From positions 1,178,001 to 1,242,000 of the forward strand of contig NZ_JAFIQT010000001.1 of the NCBI RefSeq assembly GCF_017355935.1: 64,000 nucleotides of DNA, in the 5' to 3' direction. This stretch comes from Telluribacter humicola. Lineage in GTDB: Bacteria; Bacteroidota; Bacteroidia; Cytophagales; Spirosomataceae. Shown here one piece after another: positions 1 through 7,695 of this stretch. Made by a program: the position numbers and the translations under genes. Every line of letters starts with the position of its first letter. The stretch's first letter is position 1. The notes under the pieces were generated by a model that saw nothing but the letters and a program-made list of their open reading frames with translations, was not told the origin of the DNA and made no database searches.

Positions 1-87
1 CTGAGTACTTATTTCCTCATCGCTGACTTTGCCTTTCTGCCTATACGGGTTGGTTTGATTTTTTTCGGAATTATCGGGAGAATATAA
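1..87 (+). CDS. C-terminal end of a membrane protein (5' truncated)
   Basis: The first reading frame is open from base 1 to a TAA at 85-87. It encodes 28 residues that are almost entirely hydrophobic or aromatic (contains FLPIRVGLIFFGIIG), which fits the last membrane helix of a protein starting outside the window. The stop lies 3 bases before the ATG of the next gene, suggesting co-transcription. With so few residues the family cannot be named, and a chance open frame is possible. Confidence 0.45.
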   Translation: MSTYFLIADFAFLPIRVGLIFFGIIGRI

Positions 88-90
88 GAT

Positions 91-606
91 ATGAAGCGTA
101 TGAAAAAGATAACCTTACGAGCAGGAATGTTTATGTTCCTCACTCTGGGAGGGCTATTTACAAGCTGTAACTCAGGAGTAAAAAATGAAAGAGAAGAGCT
201 AGCCGAAGCCCAGCAAGAGGCACTCGAAACAACCGATGAAGCCTATGATGAGCTAAGAAATGCTGATGAAAGAGAAGATATTGCTGAAGTCCGGGATGAA
301 CTGAAAGAGGCAAAAGCCAATCTGTCGGAGAAGCAGCGGTCCTATGTAGAGAAGATGCGCGACCGCCAGGAGAAAATCCAGAAACGGCTTTCCATGATGG
401 ATTCTAAAATAGCTTCGAGCAGCGGAGATACAAAAGATAAATGGGTTGAGCGACGTACCAAGCTCATGAGAGAGCGGGACCTGCTCCAGGCAAATCTGCT
501 GGAAATGCAGCAACCCATGACCAGCGAGCAAATGGTAAGCGTAGAGAAGCAGATTGATGAGCTATTGAAGGCCATAGATACCGAACTAGCCACGAATACG
601 AAGTAG
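91..606 (+). CDS. Small coiled-coil lipoprotein
   Basis: A 171-residue protein. The N-terminus is a lipoprotein signal: basic MKRMKK, hydrophobic stretch, then a lipobox-like FTSC with Cys26 as the predicted lipidated residue. The rest is highly charged, rich in Glu, Lys, Arg and Gln with heptad-like spacing, so an elongated coiled-coil protein anchored to a membrane in the periplasm is likely. No enzymatic motif is visible. The gene follows the upstream partial gene by 3 bases and ends before a strong terminator hairpin at 676-701. I do not recognise a named family. Confidence 0.8.
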   Translation: MKRMKKITLRAGMFMFLTLGGLFTSCNSGVKNEREELAEAQQEALETTDEAYDELRNADEREDIAEVRDELKEAKANLSEKQRSYVEKMRDRQEKIQKRLSMMDSKIASSSGDTKDKWVERRTKLMRERDLLQANLLEMQQPMTSEQMVSVEKQIDELLKAIDTELATNTK

Positions 607-675
607 CTATAAGTAGTATTATAATCTCGAAAGTACAAGTAGTTTCATATATCCACACCTAAGTAGTTAGAGTAG

Positions 676-701
676 CAGGGGGAGCCATTTGGCTCCCCCT
701 G
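676..701. terminator. Bidirectional intrinsic terminator
   Basis: An 11-bp perfect stem (CAGGGGGAGCC / GGCTCCCCCTG) with a 4-base ATTT loop, followed by a T-rich stretch on the plus side. It sits between the convergent lipoprotein gene and the minus-strand gene at 725-1291 and can serve both. Confidence 0.85.
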
Positions 702-724
702 TTTATTGTAGTAGTACCTTAAGA

Positions 725-1291
725 TTAGGTCAGTCGTCGGGAGATCAGCGTCCGGACCAGCTCATAGAAGGGGTAAGGCTGCATGGTACGCCAGTTGTCC
801 AGGTGTAGGGTGCCGCCAAAGTTCAGGTAGTAGTCCAGGCGATAACGCTTCCACTCGTGCTCCACATGGTCACGGAAGCCTACGGCCGCAATCCAGCCAT
901 CCTCCACATCCTCAAACCACTCCGCATAGTACTCATCGTCGGACCCGTGGAAGTTCATTATGTTTTCGCCGATCAGGATAAACTGGTTGATACCTGCCGC
1001 CACCAATTCGTCTACTACGTTCCGCTTGAAGTACATGATATCGTTGTGGAGAGTATCGTTCCATTCACCAAACAGCTCTATCACCGCAAATCTCCGGTCG
1101 TAATCCGCAAAAAGTATCTTTACATACAGCGTTTCGGAGCCAATGGTATCCCAAAGGGGATGTATATAGTACCCATAGATGTCGTTCTCGTAGTAGTTAA
1201 GGTTATACTCCCGACCATAGAAGGGCGATCTTCGGTCCCGACTGGATTCATAGTGTTTTTCCCAGTTATAAAAGGGCTCTATTTCTTGCAT
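725..1291 (-). CDS. Conserved-looking hypothetical protein, Tyr/Trp/Asp-rich
   Basis: A 188-residue protein without signal peptide or membrane helix, so probably cytoplasmic. It is very rich in Tyr, Trp, Asp and Glu (for example SDDEYYAEWFEDVEDGW) and has a central hydrophobic segment INQFILIGENIMNFHGSDD that resembles the core of an alpha/beta fold. I cannot assign a family. Upstream on the same strand lies a small promoter-hairpin-terminator unit (about 1330-1432) that could be an independent small RNA or a regulatory leader of this gene. The ATG at 1291 is the first in the frame. Confidence 0.75.
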   Translation of the reverse strand: MQEIEPFYNWEKHYESSRDRRSPFYGREYNLNYYENDIYGYYIHPLWDTIGSETLYVKILFADYDRRFAVIELFGEWNDTLHNDIMYFKRNVVDELVAAGINQFILIGENIMNFHGSDDEYYAEWFEDVEDGWIAAVGFRDHVEHEWKRYRLDYYLNFGGTLHLDNWRTMQPYPFYELVRTLISRRLT

Positions 1292-1329
1292 ATTAACATC
1301 AATTCTTTTCAGTTAAAGATACAATCGCA

Positions 1330-1432
1330 TAACAAAAAACATTCCCGCCGCGGCGGGAATAGAACCCCGTTTCTTCCTCCTGATTTTTACTTCTGAAACG
1401 GGTGTCAAAAAGGGAGCTACTACCTGAGTGAT
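1330..1432 (-). ncRNA. Candidate ~100-nt small RNA or attenuated leader
   Basis: On the minus strand a TACCTTTG box (1437-1444), matching the Bacteroidota -7 element TAnnTTTG, precedes two hairpins. The first pairs CCCGTTTC with GAAACGGG (1395-1402 with 1366-1373) around a 21-base loop. The second is a perfect 20-bp palindrome at 1341-1360 (ATTCCCGCCG and its complement) followed on the minus strand by a run of Ts, a classic intrinsic terminator. Transcription would start near 1430 and stop near 1332, before the ATG at 1291. Parts of the sequence resemble tRNA D- and T-arms, but the acceptor stem does not pair. It may be a free RNA or a leader controlling the 188-residue protein. Confidence 0.45.
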
Positions 1433-1579
1433 AGCGCAAAGGTACTTGTAGGTCAACCTGTTACCATTCAATAAGATTGTTGGTAACTGAACTGGATATA
1501 TCTGTATATTTAGGTAGTTATTGAGGAGCTGCTTCCTGAATGCCTGTACCAGAGTGTGGAACAACTAAACCTGTAGATT

Positions 1580-1852
1580 ATGCCAAAGTATATTATTGAA
1601 CGCGAAGTAGAAGGGGTGGGCAAATCGTCGACCGAGCAGCTGAAAGCTGTTTCAGAGACTTCCTGTGGAGTACTAAACAAGATGGGACCCGAGATCCAGT
1701 GGCTGCAAAGCTACGTGACGGGCGATAAGATCTACTGCGTGTACATCGCACCTAACGAAGAGATGATTCGCGAACATGCCCGACAAGGTGGGTTTCCGGC
1801 TAACGCGGTAAGTGAGGTAGTGACTATTATTGATCCGACTACTGCCGAGTAA
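1580..1852 (+). CDS. DUF4242 family protein
   Basis: A 90-residue soluble protein that reads like the DUF4242 family: it starts MPKYIIEREVEGVG, has a central WLQSYVTGDKIYCVYIAP strand region and ends with HARQGGFPANAVSEV. Family members are small ferredoxin-like-fold proteins of unknown function; some databases label them nickel-binding, which I cannot confirm here. The length matches the family. It stands alone, divergent from the gene at 725-1291 and convergent with gdhA across a shared terminator. Confidence 0.85.
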   Translation: MPKYIIEREVEGVGKSSTEQLKAVSETSCGVLNKMGPEIQWLQSYVTGDKIYCVYIAPNEEMIREHARQGGFPANAVSEVVTIIDPTTAE

Positions 1853-1892
1853 AGCCGGTTCTTCCCTTGGATGAGGAATGACAGCTACTAAG

Positions 1893-1927
1893 AGCCCAAT
1901 CAACCGGCCACTCCGGTTGATTGGGCT
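1893..1927. terminator. Bidirectional terminator between DUF4242 gene and gdhA
   Basis: A 15-bp perfect stem (AGCCCAATCAACCGG at 1893-1907 with its complement at 1913-1927) and a 5-base loop. It lies in the 89-base gap between two convergent genes. Confidence 0.85.
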
Positions 1928-1941
1928 ACGCTATTTCATGG

Positions 1942-3282
1942 TTATACTACTCCCTGAGCCATCATGGCATCAGCTACTTTTACAAACCCGCCCAGGTTGG
2001 CGCCTTTTTCATAGTTGACGTAGCCATCTGCTTCGGTGCCATACTCTACACAGATCTGATGAATATCCCTCATAATTTCTCTGAGCCGGCTGTTTACTTC
2101 TTCCCGGCTCCACGAATAGCGCAGAGCGTTCTGCGACATTTCCAGACCGGATACGGCCACCCCGCCGGCATTAGAAGCTTTGCCTGGGGCATATAGTACC
2201 TTGGCCTCTCTGAATACCTGAATGGCCTCTGGCGTACATGGCATATTAGCGCCTTCGGCTACACACGTACATCCATTCTGTACAAGGGCTCGGGCATCTT
2301 CTTCGTTCAGCTCGTTTTGCGTTGCATCGGGGAAGGCAATATCACAGGAGATGCGCCAGGGACGCTCCCCTTCGAAGTAGTCACACCCGTACTTCCTGGC
2401 ATACTCACTGATGCGCCCGCGTTTTTTATTTTTCAGCTCCATTATGTAGGCCAGCTTATCGGCATCGATACCCTTAGGGTCATGGATAAACCCGCTGGAG
2501 TCGGACAGGGTGACTACCTTAGCCCCGAACTGTATGCACATTTCGGCTGTGTACTGGGCCACATTGCCCGAGCCTGATATGACTACCGTCTTCCCTACTA
2601 AGCGTTCTCCCCGGGTTTCGAGCATATCCTCCGCAAAGTACACTACTCCGTAGCCGGTGGCTTCGGGTCGGATGAGGCTGCCGCCCCAAGTGGCCCCTTT
2701 GCCGGTAAGTACCCCCGTAAATTCTCCTTTGATGCGCTTGTACTGACCAAACATGTACCCTACCTCCCTGCCGCCTACGCCTATATCTCCGGCCGGTACA
2801 TCCATGTCAGCCCCTACGTGACGGTACAGCTCGGTCATAAAACTCTGGCAGAACTTCATGATTTCAGTATCTGACTTGCCTTTGGGATCAAAGTCGGAGC
2901 CTCCCTTGCCGCCCCCCATGGGCAGGCCGGTAAGACTATTTTTTAAGACCTGCTCAAAAGCCAGGAATTTGAGAATGCTCAGGTTGACAGAGGGATGAAA
3001 ACGCAGACCGCCCTTGTAGGGACCAATGGCGCTGTTCATCTGTACCCGGTAGCCCCGGTTGATCTGTACCTCGTTATTATCATCCAGCCAGGGTACCCTG
3101 AACATCAGCACCCGCTCCGGCTCTACCATCCGTTCCAGTATCTTGGCTTTCTTGTACTTCGGATTTTGTTCTATGTAGGGAATAACCGTCTCGGCCACTT
3201 CCTGCACAGCCTGTAAAAATTCCGTTTCGTGCTGGTTCCTGAGCTGTACCTTATCCAGGAACTCTTTCACAAGTGCATCCAT
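1942..3282 (-). CDS. gdhA: NADP-specific glutamate dehydrogenase
   Basis: A 446-residue enzyme of the usual hexameric bacterial type. It interconverts 2-oxoglutarate plus ammonium and L-glutamate with NADP(H), the assimilatory entry of ammonium. Visible motifs: substrate-binding Lys90 in GPYKGGLRF, Lys114, catalytic Lys126 in PMGGGKGGSDFDPKGKSD, the PAGDIGVGGREVGYMFGQY segment, and a nucleotide-binding GSGNVAQYTAEM loop in the C-terminal Rossmann domain. Length and residue spacing agree with E. coli GdhA. The gene is monocistronic, ending at a shared terminator; the upstream 280 bases hold no gene. Confidence 0.97.
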   Translation of the reverse strand: MDALVKEFLDKVQLRNQHETEFLQAVQEVAETVIPYIEQNPKYKKAKILERMVEPERVLMFRVPWLDDNNEVQINRGYRVQMNSAIGPYKGGLRFHPSVNLSILKFLAFEQVLKNSLTGLPMGGGKGGSDFDPKGKSDTEIMKFCQSFMTELYRHVGADMDVPAGDIGVGGREVGYMFGQYKRIKGEFTGVLTGKGATWGGSLIRPEATGYGVVYFAEDMLETRGERLVGKTVVISGSGNVAQYTAEMCIQFGAKVVTLSDSSGFIHDPKGIDADKLAYIMELKNKKRGRISEYARKYGCDYFEGERPWRISCDIAFPDATQNELNEEDARALVQNGCTCVAEGANMPCTPEAIQVFREAKVLYAPGKASNAGGVAVSGLEMSQNALRYSWSREEVNSRLREIMRDIHQICVEYGTEADGYVNYEKGANLGGFVKVADAMMAQGVV

Positions 3283-3561
3283 TTATAGTCTTACGTTTAA
3301 GGAAGTAATCTTCATCCAGAGAGTAGTAGGAGTGGCTCAAAATAAAAGTATTTCCTGCTGTACCTAACGTCCGTCCTATTCAAAACAACTATTCCCAGGC
3401 TCCTTTTGATTCGGCTGCTTCTGCATTAGTAACTATTTCTTTACTTACAGCTGGCCAGCTTTGTAATCAGTATGTTGGATAACAGATTTAAAAACTGGTC
3501 TTTTTTATCTATACTTACCAGACTATAGCCAGTTGTACAACTAGTAGCCTTTTGCCAGACC

Positions 3562-4311
3562 ATGCCCGAAGGACCCGAGATGGTTTTTCTGAAAGAACAA
3601 GTGGAGCCATTAATTGGGCAGGTGGTGGTACAGGCTCAAGGTAGTGACGTAGAGCTACTTCTTGATACCCTTAAAGGGCAGCGCCTGACCAGCCTAAGTA
3701 CCTTCGGAAAGGAAATATTTCTGGGTTTTACTGACTGTACCATCCGTATTCATCTGGGCTTTTTTGGGAAGTATGCCATCAACGGAGTGGTAAACCGGGC
3801 GCTACAACTGGGACTTGAACTGGAGGAGGGAACGATAAACTTTTATGCCTGTAAGTACCGCGTGCTGCGGGAGCCCCTGGATGAGCTGTACGACTGGAGT
3901 ACTGACATCATGAATCCTCTATTCGATACGGATCAGGCCCTCAGTAAGCTGTACCGCAAGCCTGACCAGCTCATATGTGATGCACTGCTGGACCAGTCTA
4001 TAGTGGCCGGGGTAGGGAATGGCATCAAGAACGAGGCCCTGTTTCGGCAGCGGATTCATCCGGAAAGCCTGGTGGGAGAGATACCTGAACTGGTACTCAG
4101 AAAGCTGGTAGATGAATGTGTCAGGATCAGCTTTGACTACCTGGAGTGGCTACGGGAGAGGACAGAGGCAAGCCATTGGCAGGCGTATATGCGGAAGCAG
4201 TGCCCCCGCGACCATATCCCTTTACGGAAGGAAAACATCGGGAGGGCAGGGCGGCCCTGTTACTTCTGTGATAAGTGCCAGCGGCTGTACCTGCCTGGCA
4301 ATATCTGGTAA
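3562..4311 (+). CDS. Fpg/Nei-family DNA glycosylase
   Basis: A 249-residue base-excision repair glycosylase/AP lyase. The N-terminus MPEGPE supplies the catalytic Pro2 (nucleophile after Met removal) and Glu3; Lys50 in STFGKEIFLGF fits the conserved DNA-contacting lysine. The helix-two-turn-helix signature appears as SIVAGVGNGIKNEALFRQRIHPES. The C-terminal zinc finger is altered: Cys214 is kept in KQCPRDH but the expected second Cys is Asp217 followed by His218, while the second pair Cys236/Cys239 in FCDKCQ is intact with an additional Cys233. Whether it prefers oxidised purines (Fpg) or pyrimidines (Nei) cannot be told from sequence. About 250 bases without a gene follow. Confidence 0.88.
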   Translation: MPEGPEMVFLKEQVEPLIGQVVVQAQGSDVELLLDTLKGQRLTSLSTFGKEIFLGFTDCTIRIHLGFFGKYAINGVVNRALQLGLELEEGTINFYACKYRVLREPLDELYDWSTDIMNPLFDTDQALSKLYRKPDQLICDALLDQSIVAGVGNGIKNEALFRQRIHPESLVGEIPELVLRKLVDECVRISFDYLEWLRERTEASHWQAYMRKQCPRDHIPLRKENIGRAGRPCYFCDKCQRLYLPGNIW

Positions 4312-4558
4312 TGGCTATGCTCTCGGTGGTACATTGATAGTAGCTTACCCAACGACTATAACCCAACACGGCTGTGGCTGCTACCAGAACAGGAGGTCAT
4401 ATAGGAATATCTGAAGTATTGCCTTTCAGAATGATTGTAATACACTAGTTTTATATAGTTTTAGACAATAGTCATAAACATTTATAATATAATCGGTGGT
4501 TGTAATTGAAGCACTTGCTTCTGGCACCGAGTAGTACAGGTTAATACCGAATGCTTAT

Positions 4559-5350
4559 ATGAGAAAATTATGTACGGGAATCTTTCTTATTTTTATAATA
4601 CTAATAGCAGCATGCAGACCTACCAGGAATCTTGTGTATTTTGATGATCTGGCTACAAAATATGATTACAAAGCTCCCATACAAAATATACCATCCATTC
4701 AGATCAAAACCGGGGACCTGCTAGATATTACGGTGAGTAGCGTCAATCCGGAGTCTAACGCGCTGTTTAATAATGGTATTATCGTGCCGCCGGGTACTCC
4801 TTATAATACCACTGCCGTGACTCCCCAGCTCACCAAAGGGTATCTGGTGGATCGGGATGGATTTATAAATTTTCCAGTAGTGGGAAAAGTCGAGTTGGCC
4901 GGGCTGACGCGTGAACAGGCCATCGATAAGCTGACTTCCCAGATAAGACTGGTCATAAAAACCCCCATTGTTAACCTGCGTTTTCTGAATTTCAGGGTTA
5001 CGGTTATTGGCGAAGTCAAGAATCCCTCTACCTTCACGGTAGAGACCGAGAAGCTGAATGTACTGGAAGCACTGGGGCTGGCGGGAGACCTGACCGAATA
5101 TGCCCGGAGGGACAATGTACTAATCATCAGAGAGACCAATGGGGAGCGGCTGGCTACGCGTTTCGATCTGAACTCTAAGGATATACTGGATTCTCCCTTT
5201 TACTATTTGCAGCAGAACGATATTGTATATGTAGAACCATACAGTCATATCAAGATTGCTCAGAGCGAGCCTGGCAACCGGTATATACCCATCTGGGCGG
5301 CGGCGATCTCAGCTTTTGCATTCTCCCTGATTACATTCTTTAATAGGTAA
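4559..5350 (+). CDS. Polysaccharide export lipoprotein (Wza/BexD-like)
   Basis: A 263-residue outer-membrane polysaccharide export protein. Signal and lipobox are clear (LIAAC, lipidated Cys19). A polysaccharide-export domain follows at about 40-135 (IKTGDLLDITVSSVNPES through GLTREQAIDKLT) and then an SLBB-type domain at about 140-225 (RVTVIGEVKNPSTF, LNVLEALGLAGDLTEYARRDN). A final hydrophobic segment (IPIWAAAISAFAFSLITFF) is typical of Bacteroidota members. It opens the exopolysaccharide locus and lies 18 bases before the Wzc-like gene, so the pair is surely co-transcribed. Together they should form the trans-envelope export channel. Confidence 0.93.
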   Translation: MRKLCTGIFLIFIILIAACRPTRNLVYFDDLATKYDYKAPIQNIPSIQIKTGDLLDITVSSVNPESNALFNNGIIVPPGTPYNTTAVTPQLTKGYLVDRDGFINFPVVGKVELAGLTREQAIDKLTSQIRLVIKTPIVNLRFLNFRVTVIGEVKNPSTFTVETEKLNVLEALGLAGDLTEYARRDNVLIIRETNGERLATRFDLNSKDILDSPFYYLQQNDIVYVEPYSHIKIAQSEPGNRYIPIWAAAISAFAFSLITFFNR

Positions 5351-5368
5351 TAACAGTCAGCTATATGT

Positions 5369-7645
5369 ATGGCCGATAGAGAGGCAACTACTACCCAGGT
5401 TCAACCATCGGGGCGTATTGATTTGAAAAAAAGCATGTACCGGTATCTGCGACACTGGTACTACTTCCTTATTGGATTACTTCTGGCACTAGGCATAGGT
5501 GTTTTCCTGATGCTGTTTATTACACCCAAGTACCTTATATACAGTACTATTCTGGTTAGAGATATAGACAAAGGTCCCGATTTTCAGGCGGGTAATCCGG
5601 CTTTTCAGGATCTGGGCATATTCAACCAGGCCACCAGTATCGATAATGAGATAGAAGCGTTCCGGTCGTTGAGTCTGATGGAGCGAACCCTGAAAGAACT
5701 AGCCCTGTATACCAGCTACTACGTGCATGGTATTATTAAGAAAGAAGAGATCTATGGCAGCGACGTGCCGATCAGAGTGGTGGTCAGGAGCCTGAAAAAG
5801 TCGGCTTATGACGAAGATATAACCGTAACCATCAGGGATACCACCCGTTTTGATCTGCTGGACTGGTATGGGCAGGCTACGTATCGGTTTGGGCAGCAGA
5901 TTGTGAAGCCATACGGGACCTTCTCCATCGTCCGGAATCCCAATGCGACCGGCGGTTTTAAAGAAGTCATTGTCCGGTTCAATAACATCCGAAAGCTGGC
6001 GGTAGACTATAACGAGGATCTCAAGATAGCCCAGGCCAGTAAGAATGCGGATGTGCTGAACCTAAGCTTACTGCATCCCCTGCCCGAAAAGGGAAAAGAT
6101 ATCATGAGTACACTGATCCAGGTGTATAACGAGGATGAACGGGAAGACCAGAACCGGCTGGCGTTATCAACGGTACAGTTCATTGACGACCGCCTGCGCG
6201 AGCTGACGAACGAGCTGACCGAAAACGAGTTGCAGGAGGCACGCTTCAAGATCCAGAACCGGGTGACGGATGTACGCTCGGAGGCCTCGGCCTATCTGGA
6301 AGAGTCCAGAAATTATAATCAGCAACTATCCACGCTGAATACCCAGATACAAGTAGTAGAGTCGCTGGAGAGGTACCTGGCGCGGTCGGGCGAGCTGTAC
6401 GAACTGGTACCCAGTAACCTTAGCATTGAAGACCGGGCCCTGATGGAGCTGATTGAGCGGTTTAATGACCTGCAGCTGGATCGCGAACGGATGCTGCGTA
6501 CCCAGGAGCCAACCAGCCCGCTGGTTCAGAACATCAATGGCCAACTGGCCACGCTGAGGCAGAGCCTCATCGAAAACCTTAAGATAATCAGAAGAGGCCT
6601 GGAGGTATCCCGCAACAACATTGCCTCCCGCGCCCGGGGCTTTCAGTCGCGAATCAGTGAGATACCTAACATAGAGCGGGAACTGAATGACATCAACCGG
6701 CAGCAGGGAGTACGGCGGGACCTGTATGTATACCTGCTGCAGAAGCGGGAAGAGTCGGCCCTGTACCTGGCCTCAACGGGATCAAAGATCCGGGTGCTGG
6801 ACCCACCGGGCGCGACTTTACAGCCCGAGACGCCCAAGAAACCTATCGTGCTGGCGTTGGCTTTATTTGCCGGTCTGGTGATACCCTTCGGGTTGATCAT
6901 GGCCGGTAGCCTACTGAGTGATCGGGTTAAGCACCAGGAGACGGTGGAACGGCTTACCGCCGCGCCTATCCTGGGTGAGATCAGCCATCACCGGGGCAAA
7001 AGACGTGACATATTGGCCCAGAAACCTAAGTCAAAGGTTGCTGAGGAGTTCAGGTTTATCCGGAGCAAGCTCACCGCTATAGCCAATAACAAAGGCAAAC
7101 AGGTGGTGCTGATTACCTCAGGGATGAACAAGGATGGTAAAACCTTCGTAGGAGTCAACCTGGGTACAAGCCTCAGTATGGCCGGGTACCGGGTGGTGAT
7201 GCTGGACTTTAACCTCCGGGAAAAAGATGACTTGTTTACCTACCTGGGGCTGCAGCCGGACTTGGGTATTACCGAGTTTGTCAGTACCAAAACCCTGACT
7301 GCCGAAAATCTGATCAAGTCATCTCCGGTTTCCCCCGGTTTTTACTTTTACCTGATCGGATCGGGTCGTGTACCTGAGCAGCCCGCCGAACTCATGATGA
7401 ACCCCCGTATAGGTCAGCTCATAGCGCAGCTGAAAGAAAAGTTCGACTACATCCTGATTGATACACCGGCGATCGGACAGGTAGCCGATGCGTACTCACT
7501 GGCACGATATGTGGATGTATGTTTGTACGTTATGCGCTATAACCACACCAAGAGGGAGTACATAGCTACGGCTGATGAAATTTATAAAGAAGGAAGGTTC
7601 AACTCGACCATGATTGTGTTGAATGATGCCCGCAGAGAAAATTAA
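5369..7645 (+). CDS. Wzc-like polysaccharide co-polymerase / BY-kinase-type protein
   Basis: A 758-residue inner-membrane protein controlling polysaccharide chain length and export. Order: cytoplasmic N-tail, first membrane helix near 32-52, Wzz-type periplasmic domain, long coiled-coil region (about 260-430) with a GNVR-like segment, second membrane helix near 491-514, then a cytoplasmic MinD-like kinase domain. Walker A is GMNKDGKT (about 585-592), Walker A' is VVMLDFNLR (near 612) and Walker B is YILIDTPA (near 694). The protein stops at LNDARREN with no tyrosine-rich tail, so autophosphorylation on a C-terminal Tyr cluster is unlikely; it may act mainly as an ATP-dependent assembly switch (inference). 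It is followed closely by the flippase gene. Confidence 0.92.
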   Translation: MADREATTTQVQPSGRIDLKKSMYRYLRHWYYFLIGLLLALGIGVFLMLFITPKYLIYSTILVRDIDKGPDFQAGNPAFQDLGIFNQATSIDNEIEAFRSLSLMERTLKELALYTSYYVHGIIKKEEIYGSDVPIRVVVRSLKKSAYDEDITVTIRDTTRFDLLDWYGQATYRFGQQIVKPYGTFSIVRNPNATGGFKEVIVRFNNIRKLAVDYNEDLKIAQASKNADVLNLSLLHPLPEKGKDIMSTLIQVYNEDEREDQNRLALSTVQFIDDRLRELTNELTENELQEARFKIQNRVTDVRSEASAYLEESRNYNQQLSTLNTQIQVVESLERYLARSGELYELVPSNLSIEDRALMELIERFNDLQLDRERMLRTQEPTSPLVQNINGQLATLRQSLIENLKIIRRGLEVSRNNIASRARGFQSRISEIPNIERELNDINRQQGVRRDLYVYLLQKREESALYLASTGSKIRVLDPPGATLQPETPKKPIVLALALFAGLVIPFGLIMAGSLLSDRVKHQETVERLTAAPILGEISHHRGKRRDILAQKPKSKVAEEFRFIRSKLTAIANNKGKQVVLITSGMNKDGKTFVGVNLGTSLSMAGYRVVMLDFNLREKDDLFTYLGLQPDLGITEFVSTKTLTAENLIKSSPVSPGFYFYLIGSGRVPEQPAELMMNPRIGQLIAQLKEKFDYILIDTPAIGQVADAYSLARYVDVCLYVMRYNHTKREYIATADEIYKEGRFNSTMIVLNDARREN

Positions 7646-7695
7646 TTATTAGTGAAGTATATCATAGTGCTTCCTGCCAATCCCGATAGTGCTGC

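Noticed and set aside
1333-1436. tRNA-like stretch on the minus strand (D-arm- and T-arm-like segments around 1355-1430)
   Set aside because: The T-stem has mismatches, the anticodon arm does not form and the acceptor strands do not pair, so no functional tRNA is called; kept only as a candidate small RNA.
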